This document shows, piece by piece, positions 9,071-16,499 of a stretch of 28,258 bases of DNA (the stretch's first letter is position 1; each line of letters opens with the position of its first letter). This DNA comes from Candidatus Nomurabacteria bacterium (GTDB lineage: Bacteria > Patescibacteriota > Minisyncoccia > Phycocordibacterales > UBA9973): positions 1 through 28,258 of the forward strand of contig CALRCI010000003.1 of the NCBI GenBank assembly GCA_943354525.1, written 5' to 3'. A program made the translations under genes and the position numbers. Below the pieces are notes generated by a model that had not been told where the DNA came from, made no database searches, and was given only the letters and a program-made list of their open reading frames with translations.

Positions 9071-10339
9071 ATGCATCACTTGAAAGTGCAGGCAAAAAAA
9101 ATACTGCGAAGCACCGAGCGATATACCAGAACTGACATGCTCTATCTAGCGCGAAGCGGATTCTGGTCCTTGTTCTCGCAGGGCATCGGATCTCTCTCGT
9201 CGTTCCTCGTCGTGCTCTTGCTCGCAAATATTCTCCCGAAAGAAATATTCGGAGAGTATCGTTTCATCTTATCTCTGTTACCGTTGCTAGTCGTGTTTAC
9301 CTTGCCCGGCGTCGCCACGACGCTCATGCGCTCTGTCGCTCGCGGCAACATCGTCAATTTGCCGGAAATTGCTCGGACGAAAATGCGCTGGAGCCTCATG
9401 GGTTCCATCGCTGCGCTCATCGCCGCCGGATACTATTGGTATAACGGCAATGCCGTGCTTGCCGGCGCGCTTCTCATGGCGGCCGCGTCTCTGCCATTCG
9501 TCGAGACTTTTTTTATCTATGCCTCGTATTATAAAGGAAAACAAGATTTCAAGACTGCAGCCATCTATGAATCGATTTCCCGCGTCTTTCAGGCCAGTGT
9601 CATCATTCTAGCGGCGTTGATTTCTAGAAATATTCTCGTGCTCGTGGGAGCTTTTTTTCTCGGACAGATCATCGCCCGATTCTTTTTCTATCGAAAAACG
9701 GTGAGCAACATCGAGTCTCAGTCAGAGATTGATGCGGCAGCTCAGGAGTCAGCTGACGACACGATCGAGTACGGCAAGCATCTTTCTCTGGTCACGGTTA
9801 TGAATACCGTCACGAACAACATGGATAAACTGCTCGTCGGGCATTTTCTGGGCCCGACAATGCTTGCCGTGTACTACATCGCGCTCACCATACCAAAAAA
9901 TATCGTACTTTTTTTCAATGTCATACCGCGCGTGGCCTTCCCGAAATTTTCCCAGAAGATATGGGATAGCAGAGAATATGCGAGAATACTCCGCAAACTC
10001 TCTCTCATGGGTCTCGGCCTCCTCATTCCCGCAGGGATCTACGCACTGCTCGTGCCGTCCGTGCTCCCAGTGTTATTCCATATGTACGGTGCTTCAGTAT
10101 CAGCGGCGGTTATCCTTGCCGCGCTCATCGTAGTATCTCCGCTCAATGCGATGACGATGCAGATACTTCAGGCGCGCAAATTCGTGAAGAAAATCGTGCT
10201 GGTGCAGAGTATCTCAGTCATCGTGTTTACCATACTGTTCTTGCTGACACATGCAGTCTCCGGTGCTTCCGGTGCGGCGCTGTCGTTGGTGGCAAGCGAA
10301 TTGACTGTGCTCGGCGTGAGCCTCATCTTCATACGCTGA
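9071..10339 (+). CDS. Wzx-type polysaccharide flippase (MOP superfamily)
   Basis: The 422-residue integral membrane protein has about 12 to 14 hydrophobic segments. It starts with LYLARSGFWSLFSQGIGSL and contains the central NTVTNNMDKLLVGHFLGP, the usual signature region of polysaccharide biosynthesis/flippase proteins (PF01943/PF13440). It probably moves an undecaprenyl-PP-linked repeat unit across the membrane. I chose the ATG at 9071, 29 nt after the neuB stop. The upstream extension to 8993 overlaps neuB and carries no conserved sequence. No Shine-Dalgarno is visible. The stop is one base from the stop of the convergent gene at 10341, with no hairpin terminator between them. Confidence 0.9.
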   Translation: MHHLKVQAKKILRSTERYTRTDMLYLARSGFWSLFSQGIGSLSSFLVVLLLANILPKEIFGEYRFILSLLPLLVVFTLPGVATTLMRSVARGNIVNLPEIARTKMRWSLMGSIAALIAAGYYWYNGNAVLAGALLMAAASLPFVETFFIYASYYKGKQDFKTAAIYESISRVFQASVIILAALISRNILVLVGAFFLGQIIARFFFYRKTVSNIESQSEIDAAAQESADDTIEYGKHLSLVTVMNTVTNNMDKLLVGHFLGPTMLAVYYIALTIPKNIVLFFNVIPRVAFPKFSQKIWDSREYARILRKLSLMGLGLLIPAGIYALLVPSVLPVLFHMYGASVSAAVILAALIVVSPLNAMTMQILQARKFVKKIVLVQSISVIVFTILFLLTHAVSGASGAALSLVASELTVLGVSLIFIR

Positions 10340-10340
10340 G

Positions 10341-11522
10341 TTATTTTTTGATTATCTCGCGGTAGATTTCCAGATACTGGTCGCGCATGCGATCAGCTGA
10401 AAATTCATTGCAGGCACGGCTTGAAATAGCTTGTGTCGCCGGTGTTTGGGTGAAGATATGTACTATTCCGCCGACGAAGGCCTCATAATTACTTGGAGCT
10501 GCGATCTGTCCGTCGAGGCCGTCACGGAGCTGTTCTCTGAGTCCACCGACGTCGTAGGCAACAACCGGCGTGCCACAGAGGAGGGATTCGATGACGACGG
10601 AAGGGAAGTTATCGGCGAGGGCGGGATGAAGATAGACGTCGGCGGCGGCATAATACTCGGCGAGCTCGTTCTTATCTCTCGTATAGGGTAGGGCAGTCAG
10701 GCGAGGATTGCTGGGCAATGTACCATTACCAACGGCGATGAACTGTACATCTGCGAGCCGCTCGTCGTTGAACAATTTTTTTATCGTATCTCCGCCTTTG
10801 ACCGGATCATTGAAATTATTCGCGATGAAGAGCGCGATGTGCGCATCGTGCGCCAGTCCGAGTTTCTCACGGATCTCATTCATGCGGTCTTTCTGATTAT
10901 GAAAAATAGACGCATCTGCCGCATTGGCAATGCACAGACACTCGTGCTTTTGTAAATGCGAATTTTTGAATTTATCTTGCAGCCATTTCGATGGAGTGAC
11001 ATAGGTGATATCAATATCAGAGAGGATAGATTTCTTCGATAGGCCGAGCGCTCGCGAGCGGGGGAGGAGTATCGGCACGTATTCAAATTGTCCTTGGCAC
11101 GCATACAGTCCATTCGTATCCGGCGCGCTTGCAAGAGAAGATCCGCAGTGTCCGGTCATCGTCCACATATCATGGAGCGTCCAGATTATTTTTTTTGTCT
11201 GGGCGAGTTTTTTCAATAGTGGCAGATGGAAATAGTAGCCGTGCAGATTATGCAGATGGATGATATCAGCGTCCTGTATCCACGGATGATTCAGTAATTC
11301 CTTTTCACCCAAGAACGTGTGGTCGCGTGCCGTGAGAATGCTCCACCATTTCCGCCATCCGGTAACGCCAAAAGAGGCGATGGTCGTATCATCAGTATTC
11401 TTTTCACGCACGAGCATGCGCGATTCAATTCCGGAAATTTTATTCAATTCCGTATGCAGGAGAAGCGCAATCTGTGCCGCTCCGCCGCGATTATCCGTCG
11501 TGTTGATGTGGACTATTTTCAT
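10341..11522 (-). CDS. GT-B glycosyltransferase, family 4 (WcaC-like)
   Basis: The 393-residue product has two Rossmann-like halves. The N-terminal half has INTTDNRGGAAQIALLL and DIIHLHNLHGYYF followed by WTLHDMWTMTGHC, a combination typical of WcaC-like GT4 enzymes. The C-terminal half has FIANNFNDPVKGGDTIKKL, AADVYLHPALADNFPSVVIE and GTPVVAYDVGGLRE, the nucleotide-sugar-binding region. The usual E-x7-E motif appears as D-x7-E. It is the third gene of a minus-strand operon and its ATG overlaps the upstream stop by 4 bp (ATGA at 11519-11522). It likely adds one sugar to the lipid-linked glycan. Donor and acceptor are unknown. Confidence 0.88.
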   Translation of the reverse strand: MKIVHINTTDNRGGAAQIALLLHTELNKISGIESRMLVREKNTDDTTIASFGVTGWRKWWSILTARDHTFLGEKELLNHPWIQDADIIHLHNLHGYYFHLPLLKKLAQTKKIIWTLHDMWTMTGHCGSSLASAPDTNGLYACQGQFEYVPILLPRSRALGLSKKSILSDIDITYVTPSKWLQDKFKNSHLQKHECLCIANAADASIFHNQKDRMNEIREKLGLAHDAHIALFIANNFNDPVKGGDTIKKLFNDERLADVQFIAVGNGTLPSNPRLTALPYTRDKNELAEYYAAADVYLHPALADNFPSVVIESLLCGTPVVAYDVGGLREQLRDGLDGQIAAPSNYEAFVGGIVHIFTQTPATQAISSRACNEFSADRMRDQYLEIYREIIKK

Positions 11523-12595
11523 ATATGTATGTGCAGCAGGTCTGCGACTATGTTTTTGAATGCAGTGAAATACGCGCGACTGTCATGCTTCGCTGCGATT
11601 TCTTTTGAAATTTTCGATCCTTCTTGGAGCGCACGGTCGCCCATCTGCTCATAATAAGAAAATGCTTTTGTAAGGTCAGTTGGAGTTATAGTATCGAGTA
11701 CGATTCCGTTCTTGCCGGACTCTACGATATCTTCATGCGCGGCCACTGATTTCGAAGTGATGAGATGCATGCCGCAGGCCGCCGCCTCGCAGACGACGGT
11801 GCCCCAGTTATCATCGCGGCTCGGCAGTACGAGCACTCGCGCCGCATTCATCTTCTTCGCCACCTCGATCGGCTGGGCGAACGGTTCGAGCATGATGCCA
11901 TCGCCGTGGCACATCTCACGCAGTACGCCGTCGCCGACGATGCGCAGATTCCATGTGCCGCCGTTCGTGCGGTATTTTATAAACGCCGGTATCAGAATAT
12001 CGATGGATTTGCGAGTGATGAGCTGGCCGACGAACAGGAATTCTTTGTTTCGTGTTTCGATAGGGGCAGTTTCTTTGAAAATATCCTCGTATGCGCCGTA
12101 GAGTCCGGTATAAATCCTATCGTCCGGCATGCCGAGGAAGCGCATGAGCGTGCGGCCGGATTTTCCCGGCACGAGTGCGGCATCGAAATACTTTTTTAGA
12201 TAAAGCCGGAACCAGAGTGCTCCCATCCATTGCCGGACATCGCCGCGATAGCGGTTGTCGACGGCGACGACAGTCTTCGCGCCCGAGCGCCGCTTCATAT
12301 ATCGATCGTATCTCAGCCAGCCATCGTAACACCATCCGGTATGGATGATGAGATTCCGGTCGCCGAATTCGTCTCGGCGCGCCCAGATGTCATTAGGGTT
12401 TTCGAGGCAGACCACCTCATGTCCTAGAAATTTCTCTAGTTCTGCTATTGGCATGGCCGGCTTCACGGCGACGATGACCACATTTTCTCGGAGCAGATCG
12501 GCGACCTGTTTCATCAGAAGCCCGCAGACAGGAAATCCGTACCAAAAAATAATTGCGCGCACGTCGGAGATATTTTTTTCAGCAGGTGTATCCAT
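11519..12595 (-). CDS. GT-B glycosyltransferase, family 4
   Basis: The 358-residue product carries the GT4 C-terminal domain: NKEFLFVGQLITRKSIDIL, LRIVGDGVLRE and VLVLPSRDDNWGTVVCEAAA with a D-x7-E version of the nucleotide-binding motif. The N-terminal half (AIIFWYGFPVCGLL, NLIIHTGWCYDGWL) is divergent, as expected for the acceptor side. It starts 3 nt after the stop of the upstream glycosyltransferase and overlaps the next gene by 4 bp, so it is the middle gene of a tightly packed three-gene operon. It is most likely a cytoplasmic sugar transferase of the same glycan. Confidence 0.85.
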   Translation of the reverse strand: MDTPAEKNISDVRAIIFWYGFPVCGLLMKQVADLLRENVVIVAVKPAMPIAELEKFLGHEVVCLENPNDIWARRDEFGDRNLIIHTGWCYDGWLRYDRYMKRRSGAKTVVAVDNRYRGDVRQWMGALWFRLYLKKYFDAALVPGKSGRTLMRFLGMPDDRIYTGLYGAYEDIFKETAPIETRNKEFLFVGQLITRKSIDILIPAFIKYRTNGGTWNLRIVGDGVLREMCHGDGIMLEPFAQPIEVAKKMNAARVLVLPSRDDNWGTVVCEAAACGMHLITSKSVAAHEDIVESGKNGIVLDTITPTDLTKAFSYYEQMGDRALQEGSKISKEIAAKHDSRAYFTAFKNIVADLLHIHI

Positions 12596-12598
12596 GGA

Positions 12599-14113
12599 TT
12601 ACTTCGCGGCCCATTTGCCTCGGGTGATATTGAGCATCGTATCGATGATCTTCAAGAAGAATTGTGTTCCGAATGTGAATCCGGGGCGGTTCATGGCCAT
12701 TTCGAGTTTGGCGGGAAGCTGGAGAATTCTGCGAAATGTCGATTTACCAATCCGTTTTCCGTCGACGAAATAATTTCCCTTGCCAGCGATCTCGAATCCT
12801 GGTACGCCGTCGCGGTAGGCATAGAAATAATTGCCCCAGATGATGGCTCCCAGAATCGGCTTCGGCGCGATGCCGTCCCTGATGAGTTTGGCCGCATCCT
12901 CGCCCGTATAGACTTTGTGAGCGATATTGAGGTTGCCCCAGCGTGTGTCACCGATGAGGACGACCGGTTTGCCCGCATACGTGGCCTCAACGCCGATAGT
13001 CGAGGCGAAGGTGACAACGACGTCGGCTCGGCTCATCAGCGCATACGTATCCTTTTTTGACAGAGGTTTCTCGACAATGACATGCGGATATTTCTCCGCG
13101 AGTGCGACATACTGCCCGATCGTATCTTCGGCCGTATGTTCCTGATGGGGATGCATCTTCACGACGAGGAAGTACTCTTCCCGAGGAAGCGCCTGCGCCA
13201 TCTTCTCTATCTCATCGGGCTGACTCTCCGGCACAATGCCGTCCCATTCTTGCCCGATGAATTTATATTCATCGTCAGTCGTCGGATAGATGGCGATGAC
13301 TTTCTTCGTCGTATCGACGATGGCTTCGGGGAGAGCGCCCTGTGTCTGCTGTTTTGTATAAATCGGATCTCCGGTTTCCTTATTCTGAGTCTTGCGCTTG
13401 AAAAATTCCGCGGCGCGTTCCTCGGCTCGCTTCTTGTCTGCTTCATAGAAACCGATTGCCTTGCGGGTGTTGCCGGCGATCGAGTGCACGAGTTCGTTTA
13501 CGAATACGATTTCATTGAGACTGGCCTTAATCTCGCAAAGCCCATAGCCGATGCCAGTATCGCGTGCCGCTTCGAGCGCCGGACGTGCACAGCCGAATCG
13601 GCCGTTGAACATGAAGATATACTTATACTGCTCCTTTTTTATTTCATCTACGAAATAATTATAGAGCTTCTTCGCACTCCCACACATATTGTCGTATGCG
13701 CGGAGCCATTTCGCGCTGAGTTCGTCCTTGTGCTGTGCCTTGAGCATCGATGCGAACGACGACATGACGCCGGTCTCGAGATCGCTCGCAGTCTGCGCTG
13801 AGACATCGCCGGATATTTTACTGAGATTGATTATTTTCAGCGGTACGTCGAGGCCGCGGAGGGCATCGCGGACGCGAAACATCTTGAAGGCATACATGGC
13901 TTCTCGGTTGAACGGGTTCTCCATCGGAGATTTGAATGAGCGGTCGCAGACGTACACAGTCACTTTGTTGCCGCGTGAAAGGAGGTCTCGGAGCATGGCA
14001 GTGTGGAGCTCGATGATGGGGGACATGGATGCCATATTGAAATACATGGCGACCTTCATGTTCGCGATATCGTTCTTATTGTGGGTCCGCTCGGTGTATG
14101 GGGTAGTGTCCAT
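12599..14113 (-). CDS. Capsule-synthesis-like GT-B glycosyltransferase
   Basis: The 504-residue product has an N-terminal Rossmann-like region after MKVAMYFNMASMSPIIELH (residue 19 on), consistent with a GT-B fold. The C-terminal half has KVIAIYPTTDDEYKFIGQEW, VVKMHPHQE, ADVVVTFASTIGVEATYAGK and PVVLIGDTRWG. The HP..E element followed by ST..EA...GKPVV resembles capsular polysaccharide biosynthesis/polysialyltransferase-type enzymes (PF05159-like). This is recognition by motif only. It is first in the minus-strand operon. The ATG at 14113 sits 10 nt from a good promoter; a second Met at residue 19 is an alternative start. Confidence 0.7.
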   Translation of the reverse strand: MDTTPYTERTHNKNDIANMKVAMYFNMASMSPIIELHTAMLRDLLSRGNKVTVYVCDRSFKSPMENPFNREAMYAFKMFRVRDALRGLDVPLKIINLSKISGDVSAQTASDLETGVMSSFASMLKAQHKDELSAKWLRAYDNMCGSAKKLYNYFVDEIKKEQYKYIFMFNGRFGCARPALEAARDTGIGYGLCEIKASLNEIVFVNELVHSIAGNTRKAIGFYEADKKRAEERAAEFFKRKTQNKETGDPIYTKQQTQGALPEAIVDTTKKVIAIYPTTDDEYKFIGQEWDGIVPESQPDEIEKMAQALPREEYFLVVKMHPHQEHTAEDTIGQYVALAEKYPHVIVEKPLSKKDTYALMSRADVVVTFASTIGVEATYAGKPVVLIGDTRWGNLNIAHKVYTGEDAAKLIRDGIAPKPILGAIIWGNYFYAYRDGVPGFEIAGKGNYFVDGKRIGKSTFRRILQLPAKLEMAMNRPGFTFGTQFFLKIIDTMLNITRGKWAAK

Positions 14114-14123
14114 TAGTGCTGTT

Positions 14124-14152
14124 ATCGTAACAAATCCAGCTTACTCTGGCAA
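14124..14152 (-). promoter_or_regulatory. Promoter of the three-gene glycosyltransferase operon
   Basis: On the minus strand, TTGCCA (14152-14147), a 17-nt spacer and TACGAT (14129-14124) are followed by 10 nt to the ATG at 14113. The 5' leader would be only about 3 nt, with no Shine-Dalgarno. Confidence 0.65.
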
Positions 14153-14162
14153 TTTAGAAAAT

Positions 14163-14192
14163 AAAAAACCATTGGGTTACCAATGGTTTTTT
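14163..14192. terminator. Symmetric intrinsic terminator
   Basis: A perfect 13-bp inverted repeat (14163-14175 with 14180-14192, loop GTTA) has A6 on one side and T6 on the other. It lies 26 nt downstream of the minus-strand gene ending at 14219 and separates it from the operon promoter at 14152. It could work in both directions. Confidence 0.85.
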
Positions 14193-14218
14193 GAATATGT
14201 ACTTTTCAAAGCGTGTTA

Positions 14219-14812
14219 TTATGTCGCTCCGTTTTTGGCACGGAACTCTATCTCCTCCAAATCAAGTTTATCGTATGATTTTCCTGTCCGGTACTGTTCT
14301 GCATAATTCAAACTTTTTCCTGTCAATATTAAACCCAGAAAAATGAATATACCAAACCAAAGATTATGGGTTGTTGCAATTATACCGATAGGTAAGATTA
14401 CGAAGACAAGGAGGCAAATTATTCCTACCAGAGTAAGCGTTCTGGTTTTTCTCTTGTCCATTTCCGCTTGAACTCCGAGTTGTTCCACAAATGAAGTTGT
14501 AAGCTTCTGGACGTGTCCTTTCTGCTTGCTTGCGTCATACGTACCCCTAAAAGGCATATTATTGCGCGTGCCGGTAAATTTCCATCCTCCTTCAGAATGC
14601 TCTAAAGTACTGATGATAACTTTTTTAGAATGAATTCTCTCGTATTCCCACCATAATATTAAATGGATGCAAATCGTAGTGGGAAGAGATTGAGAAATAA
14701 TAGAGAGCTCTTCGTTGGTGTAATTAGCACGGAAAGGTTCGAGACGCGGGATTATCCCTTCATCCTGATTCCAACCGAATTTTTTTTGTAATCGTTTGAT
14801 TAAGTTATTCAT
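14219..14812 (-). CDS. Hypothetical two-TM membrane protein in an AT-rich patch
   Basis: I do not recognise this 197-residue protein. Residues 1-120 are soluble and carry motifs such as FRANYTNEELSIISQSLP and GGWKFTGTRNNMPFRG. Two TM helices follow at about 124-146 and 150-166, then a charged tail (LDLEEIEFRAKNG). The gene is visibly more AT-rich than its neighbours and uses AAA, ATT and TTT freely, which could mark a recent acquisition. It has its own strong promoter and its own terminator, so it is a monocistronic unit inserted between glycan genes. The central soluble part could be a small sensor or enzyme domain, but I see no catalytic motif. Confidence 0.75.
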   Translation of the reverse strand: MNNLIKRLQKKFGWNQDEGIIPRLEPFRANYTNEELSIISQSLPTTICIHLILWWEYERIHSKKVIISTLEHSEGGWKFTGTRNNMPFRGTYDASKQKGHVQKLTTSFVEQLGVQAEMDKRKTRTLTLVGIICLLVFVILPIGIIATTHNLWFGIFIFLGLILTGKSLNYAEQYRTGKSYDKLDLEEIEFRAKNGAT

Positions 14813-14871
14813 TTTTTAATTTGTTTTATGCCTAGTACCCTAGAGGTATTTTTAGCAGGTGAATTTTACAA

Positions 14872-14899
14872 ATTATAGCATAATATAATATAAAGTCAA
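14872..14899 (-). promoter_or_regulatory. Strong sigma70-type promoter of the AT-rich membrane gene
   Basis: On the minus strand, TTGACT (14899-14894), a 16-nt spacer and TATAAT (14877-14872) with TGC directly upstream make an extended -10. The leader to the ATG at 14812 is about 55 nt and lacks a Shine-Dalgarno. Confidence 0.8.
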
Positions 14900-14923
14900 T
14901 AAACTAGAGCTTTCTCAAAACAG

Positions 14924-14932
14924 TGATATCAT
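14924..14932 (+). promoter_or_regulatory. Extended -10 of the cytidylyltransferase gene
   Basis: TGA-TATCAT lies 9 nt before the ATG at 14942. No -35 is apparent. AAGG at 14933-14936 is the only weak Shine-Dalgarno-like string seen at any start in this window. Confidence 0.45.
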
Positions 14933-14941
14933 AAGGCTGTT

Positions 14942-15709
14942 ATGCGATTTATTTTCCTCATCCAAGCCCGACTAGGTTCTACACGCCGTCCCGGCAAAAC
15001 CCTGACCCCTATTAAGGGTGATATAACACTTCTTGAATCTGTGCATTCCCGAGTACTTCAAGCAAAAGAAGCTCAAAAAGATACTATCTATGTCCTGACA
15101 TCCAATTCGTCCCAAGATGACCCGCTCGTTACTTTCATGGAAGAGCGTGGTATTCGCTATGGCCGCGGGAGCGAACAGGATGTGTACGGACGTTTTCGTG
15201 ATTTCCTTGCGATACAGAATCCGAAGCCTGATTATGTCATTCGTGTGTGTTGTGATAATCCATTCCTCGATCCAGAGTTCATAGATGAGATGACCGATTT
15301 TCTGAAGAGTACCGATGAACATCCCGAATATATTACACATATGGATTCTACTGGTCATTCTTCGATGGCGACGCATTACGGATTTTTCACTGAAGCAATT
15401 TCATATGAGAGTTATATGCGCGCGAATGATATGGATCTCACTGAGATTGAACGTGAGCACGTCACTCCGCACTTCTACAAATCAGGAAAATTCTCAACAC
15501 ACTTCCTGCCTATGCCTCTCGAACTTGAACAGCATCCGTACCGATTTACAGTCGATACCGAAGATGATCTGCGGGTCGTGCGTACCGTGGCTGCCGAATT
15601 GCCTGATACTTTTTCATATCGTGATGTCATTGCCACCGCGCAGAAATATCCTGAACTCATGAAAATTATGGCCGAGCGTGTTAAAGGAGATATGAAGACT
15701 GGTAGATAA
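14942..15709 (+). CDS. SpsF-like cytidylyltransferase
   Basis: The 255-residue product begins with FLIQARLGSTRRPGKTL (5-21), the nucleotide-binding signature of the SpsF/CMP-Kdo synthetase-like family. It also has DPLVTFMEERGI, YGRGSEQDVYGRF and RVCCDNPFLDP (101-111). HPYRFTVDTEDDLR near the C-terminus is likewise typical of SpsF. The family activates acidic sugars as CMP derivatives. In the Bacillus spore-polysaccharide locus SpsF works beside SpsE, a NeuB homologue. Here the NeuB homologue lies 6 kb upstream and a KdsC-like phosphatase follows directly, so CMP-nonulosonate synthesis is the likely job. That substrate is inferred. Confidence 0.85.
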   Translation: MRFIFLIQARLGSTRRPGKTLTPIKGDITLLESVHSRVLQAKEAQKDTIYVLTSNSSQDDPLVTFMEERGIRYGRGSEQDVYGRFRDFLAIQNPKPDYVIRVCCDNPFLDPEFIDEMTDFLKSTDEHPEYITHMDSTGHSSMATHYGFFTEAISYESYMRANDMDLTEIEREHVTPHFYKSGKFSTHFLPMPLELEQHPYRFTVDTEDDLRVVRTVAAELPDTFSYRDVIATAQKYPELMKIMAERVKGDMKTGR

Positions 15710-15725
15710 AAATCTGCCAATAAGA

Positions 15726-15731
15726 TACAAT
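15726..15731 (+). promoter_or_regulatory. -10 element of the KdsC-like gene (leaderless)
   Basis: TACAAT is separated by exactly 6 nt from the ATG at 15738. No -35 match is found 17 nt upstream and no Shine-Dalgarno is present. Confidence 0.5.
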
Positions 15732-15737
15732 GCGCCC

Positions 15738-16316
15738 ATGGATTCCAAAACTATCAACGAAAAACTAAAATCTTTCAAAGCGCTCATCCTCGATGGAGAC
15801 GGTGTGTGGTTTACTGGTGACGAATATCGCGCAGTCATGCCGGACGGTACTGCTATCCTCATGAAATCACGGCACCACCACGACGGACAGGGTCTGACAT
15901 TCCTGCGTGCCATTGGCATCAAAGTTCTTTTTGCTACTGCAGAAGGACAGCCGATGACGAGTGTCGTTGAGAAATTAAATAACCTTCCTTCGGCAAAAAG
16001 TGGCGCGTTGACCCAGATTGCTGTCCTTACAGATCTTCAGAAATTCGGCACCAAAGTTGCGAGTATTGAGGGCTGGCTCTCGCAGGAAGGACTGACGTGG
16101 GAAGACTGTGCGTATATCGGTGACGATAGAACAGACTGGGAATGCATGCAGAAATCAGATCTTCTGACTGTAACTCCAGCCAATGCACAGAGAATAATCA
16201 AGAAGATTGCAAATATTATCCTCACCAAGGACGGCGGCAGAGGAGCCATACGTGAATTCGCGGAAATGACACTCGATGCCCGCAGTATCGATGAGACGAC
16301 GCTTCCATCGGCGTAA
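15738..16316 (+). CDS. KdsC-like HAD phosphatase
   Basis: The 192-residue product matches the C0-type HAD phosphatases related to KdsC. It has LDGDGVWFTG with the nucleophile pair Asp19-x-Asp21, HDGQGLTFLRAIGI, FATAEG in place of the usual SGR loop, YIGDDRTD (127-133) for Mg binding, and GGRGAIREF (166-174) near the C-terminus, a KdsC-family hallmark. These enzymes remove phosphate from Kdo-8-P or nonulosonate-9-P. Lying 28 nt after the SpsF-like gene, it probably dephosphorylates the NeuB product before CMP activation. The exact substrate is not determined by sequence. The start is supported by a leaderless -10. Confidence 0.85.
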   Translation: MDSKTINEKLKSFKALILDGDGVWFTGDEYRAVMPDGTAILMKSRHHHDGQGLTFLRAIGIKVLFATAEGQPMTSVVEKLNNLPSAKSGALTQIAVLTDLQKFGTKVASIEGWLSQEGLTWEDCAYIGDDRTDWECMQKSDLLTVTPANAQRIIKKIANIILTKDGGRGAIREFAEMTLDARSIDETTLPSA

Positions 16317-16342
16317 GTCTGAATCCATTCTACTATAATCAT

Positions 16343-16374
16343 GCCCCACTCGGTTTAACCGAGTGGGGCTTTTA
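16343..16374 (+). terminator. Intrinsic terminator after the KdsC-like gene
   Basis: A perfect 12-13 bp inverted repeat spans 16343-16369 (GCCCCACTCGG and its complement around a short AT loop) and is followed by a short TTTT run. Confidence 0.8.
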
Positions 16375-16384
16375 GGACCTACCC

Positions 16385-16413
16385 TTGACTTTTATAGATA
16401 TATATGCTAATAT
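16385..16413 (+). promoter_or_regulatory. Strong promoter with an about 80-nt SD-less leader
   Basis: TTGACT (16385-16390), a 17-nt spacer and TAATAT (16408-16413) with TGC immediately upstream. The transcript would start near 16420, leaving an A-rich leader of about 80 nt before the ATG at 16500. The leader has small hairpins (GGG/CCC near 16428-16440, CTCC/GGAG at 16443-16455) and no Shine-Dalgarno next to the start. Confidence 0.75.
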
Positions 16414-16499
16414 GCGTCCAATAAAAGGGAATCTGACCCCATCTCCAATTCGGAGTAAAACAGTCAAAAACTCTTCAAAAATTAAAAAAATTAACTGAA

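Noticed and set aside
16334..16339. TATAAT upstream of the terminator after the KdsC-like gene
   Set aside because: It would transcribe only into the terminator hairpin. The real promoter for the next gene is TTGACT-17-TAATAT downstream.
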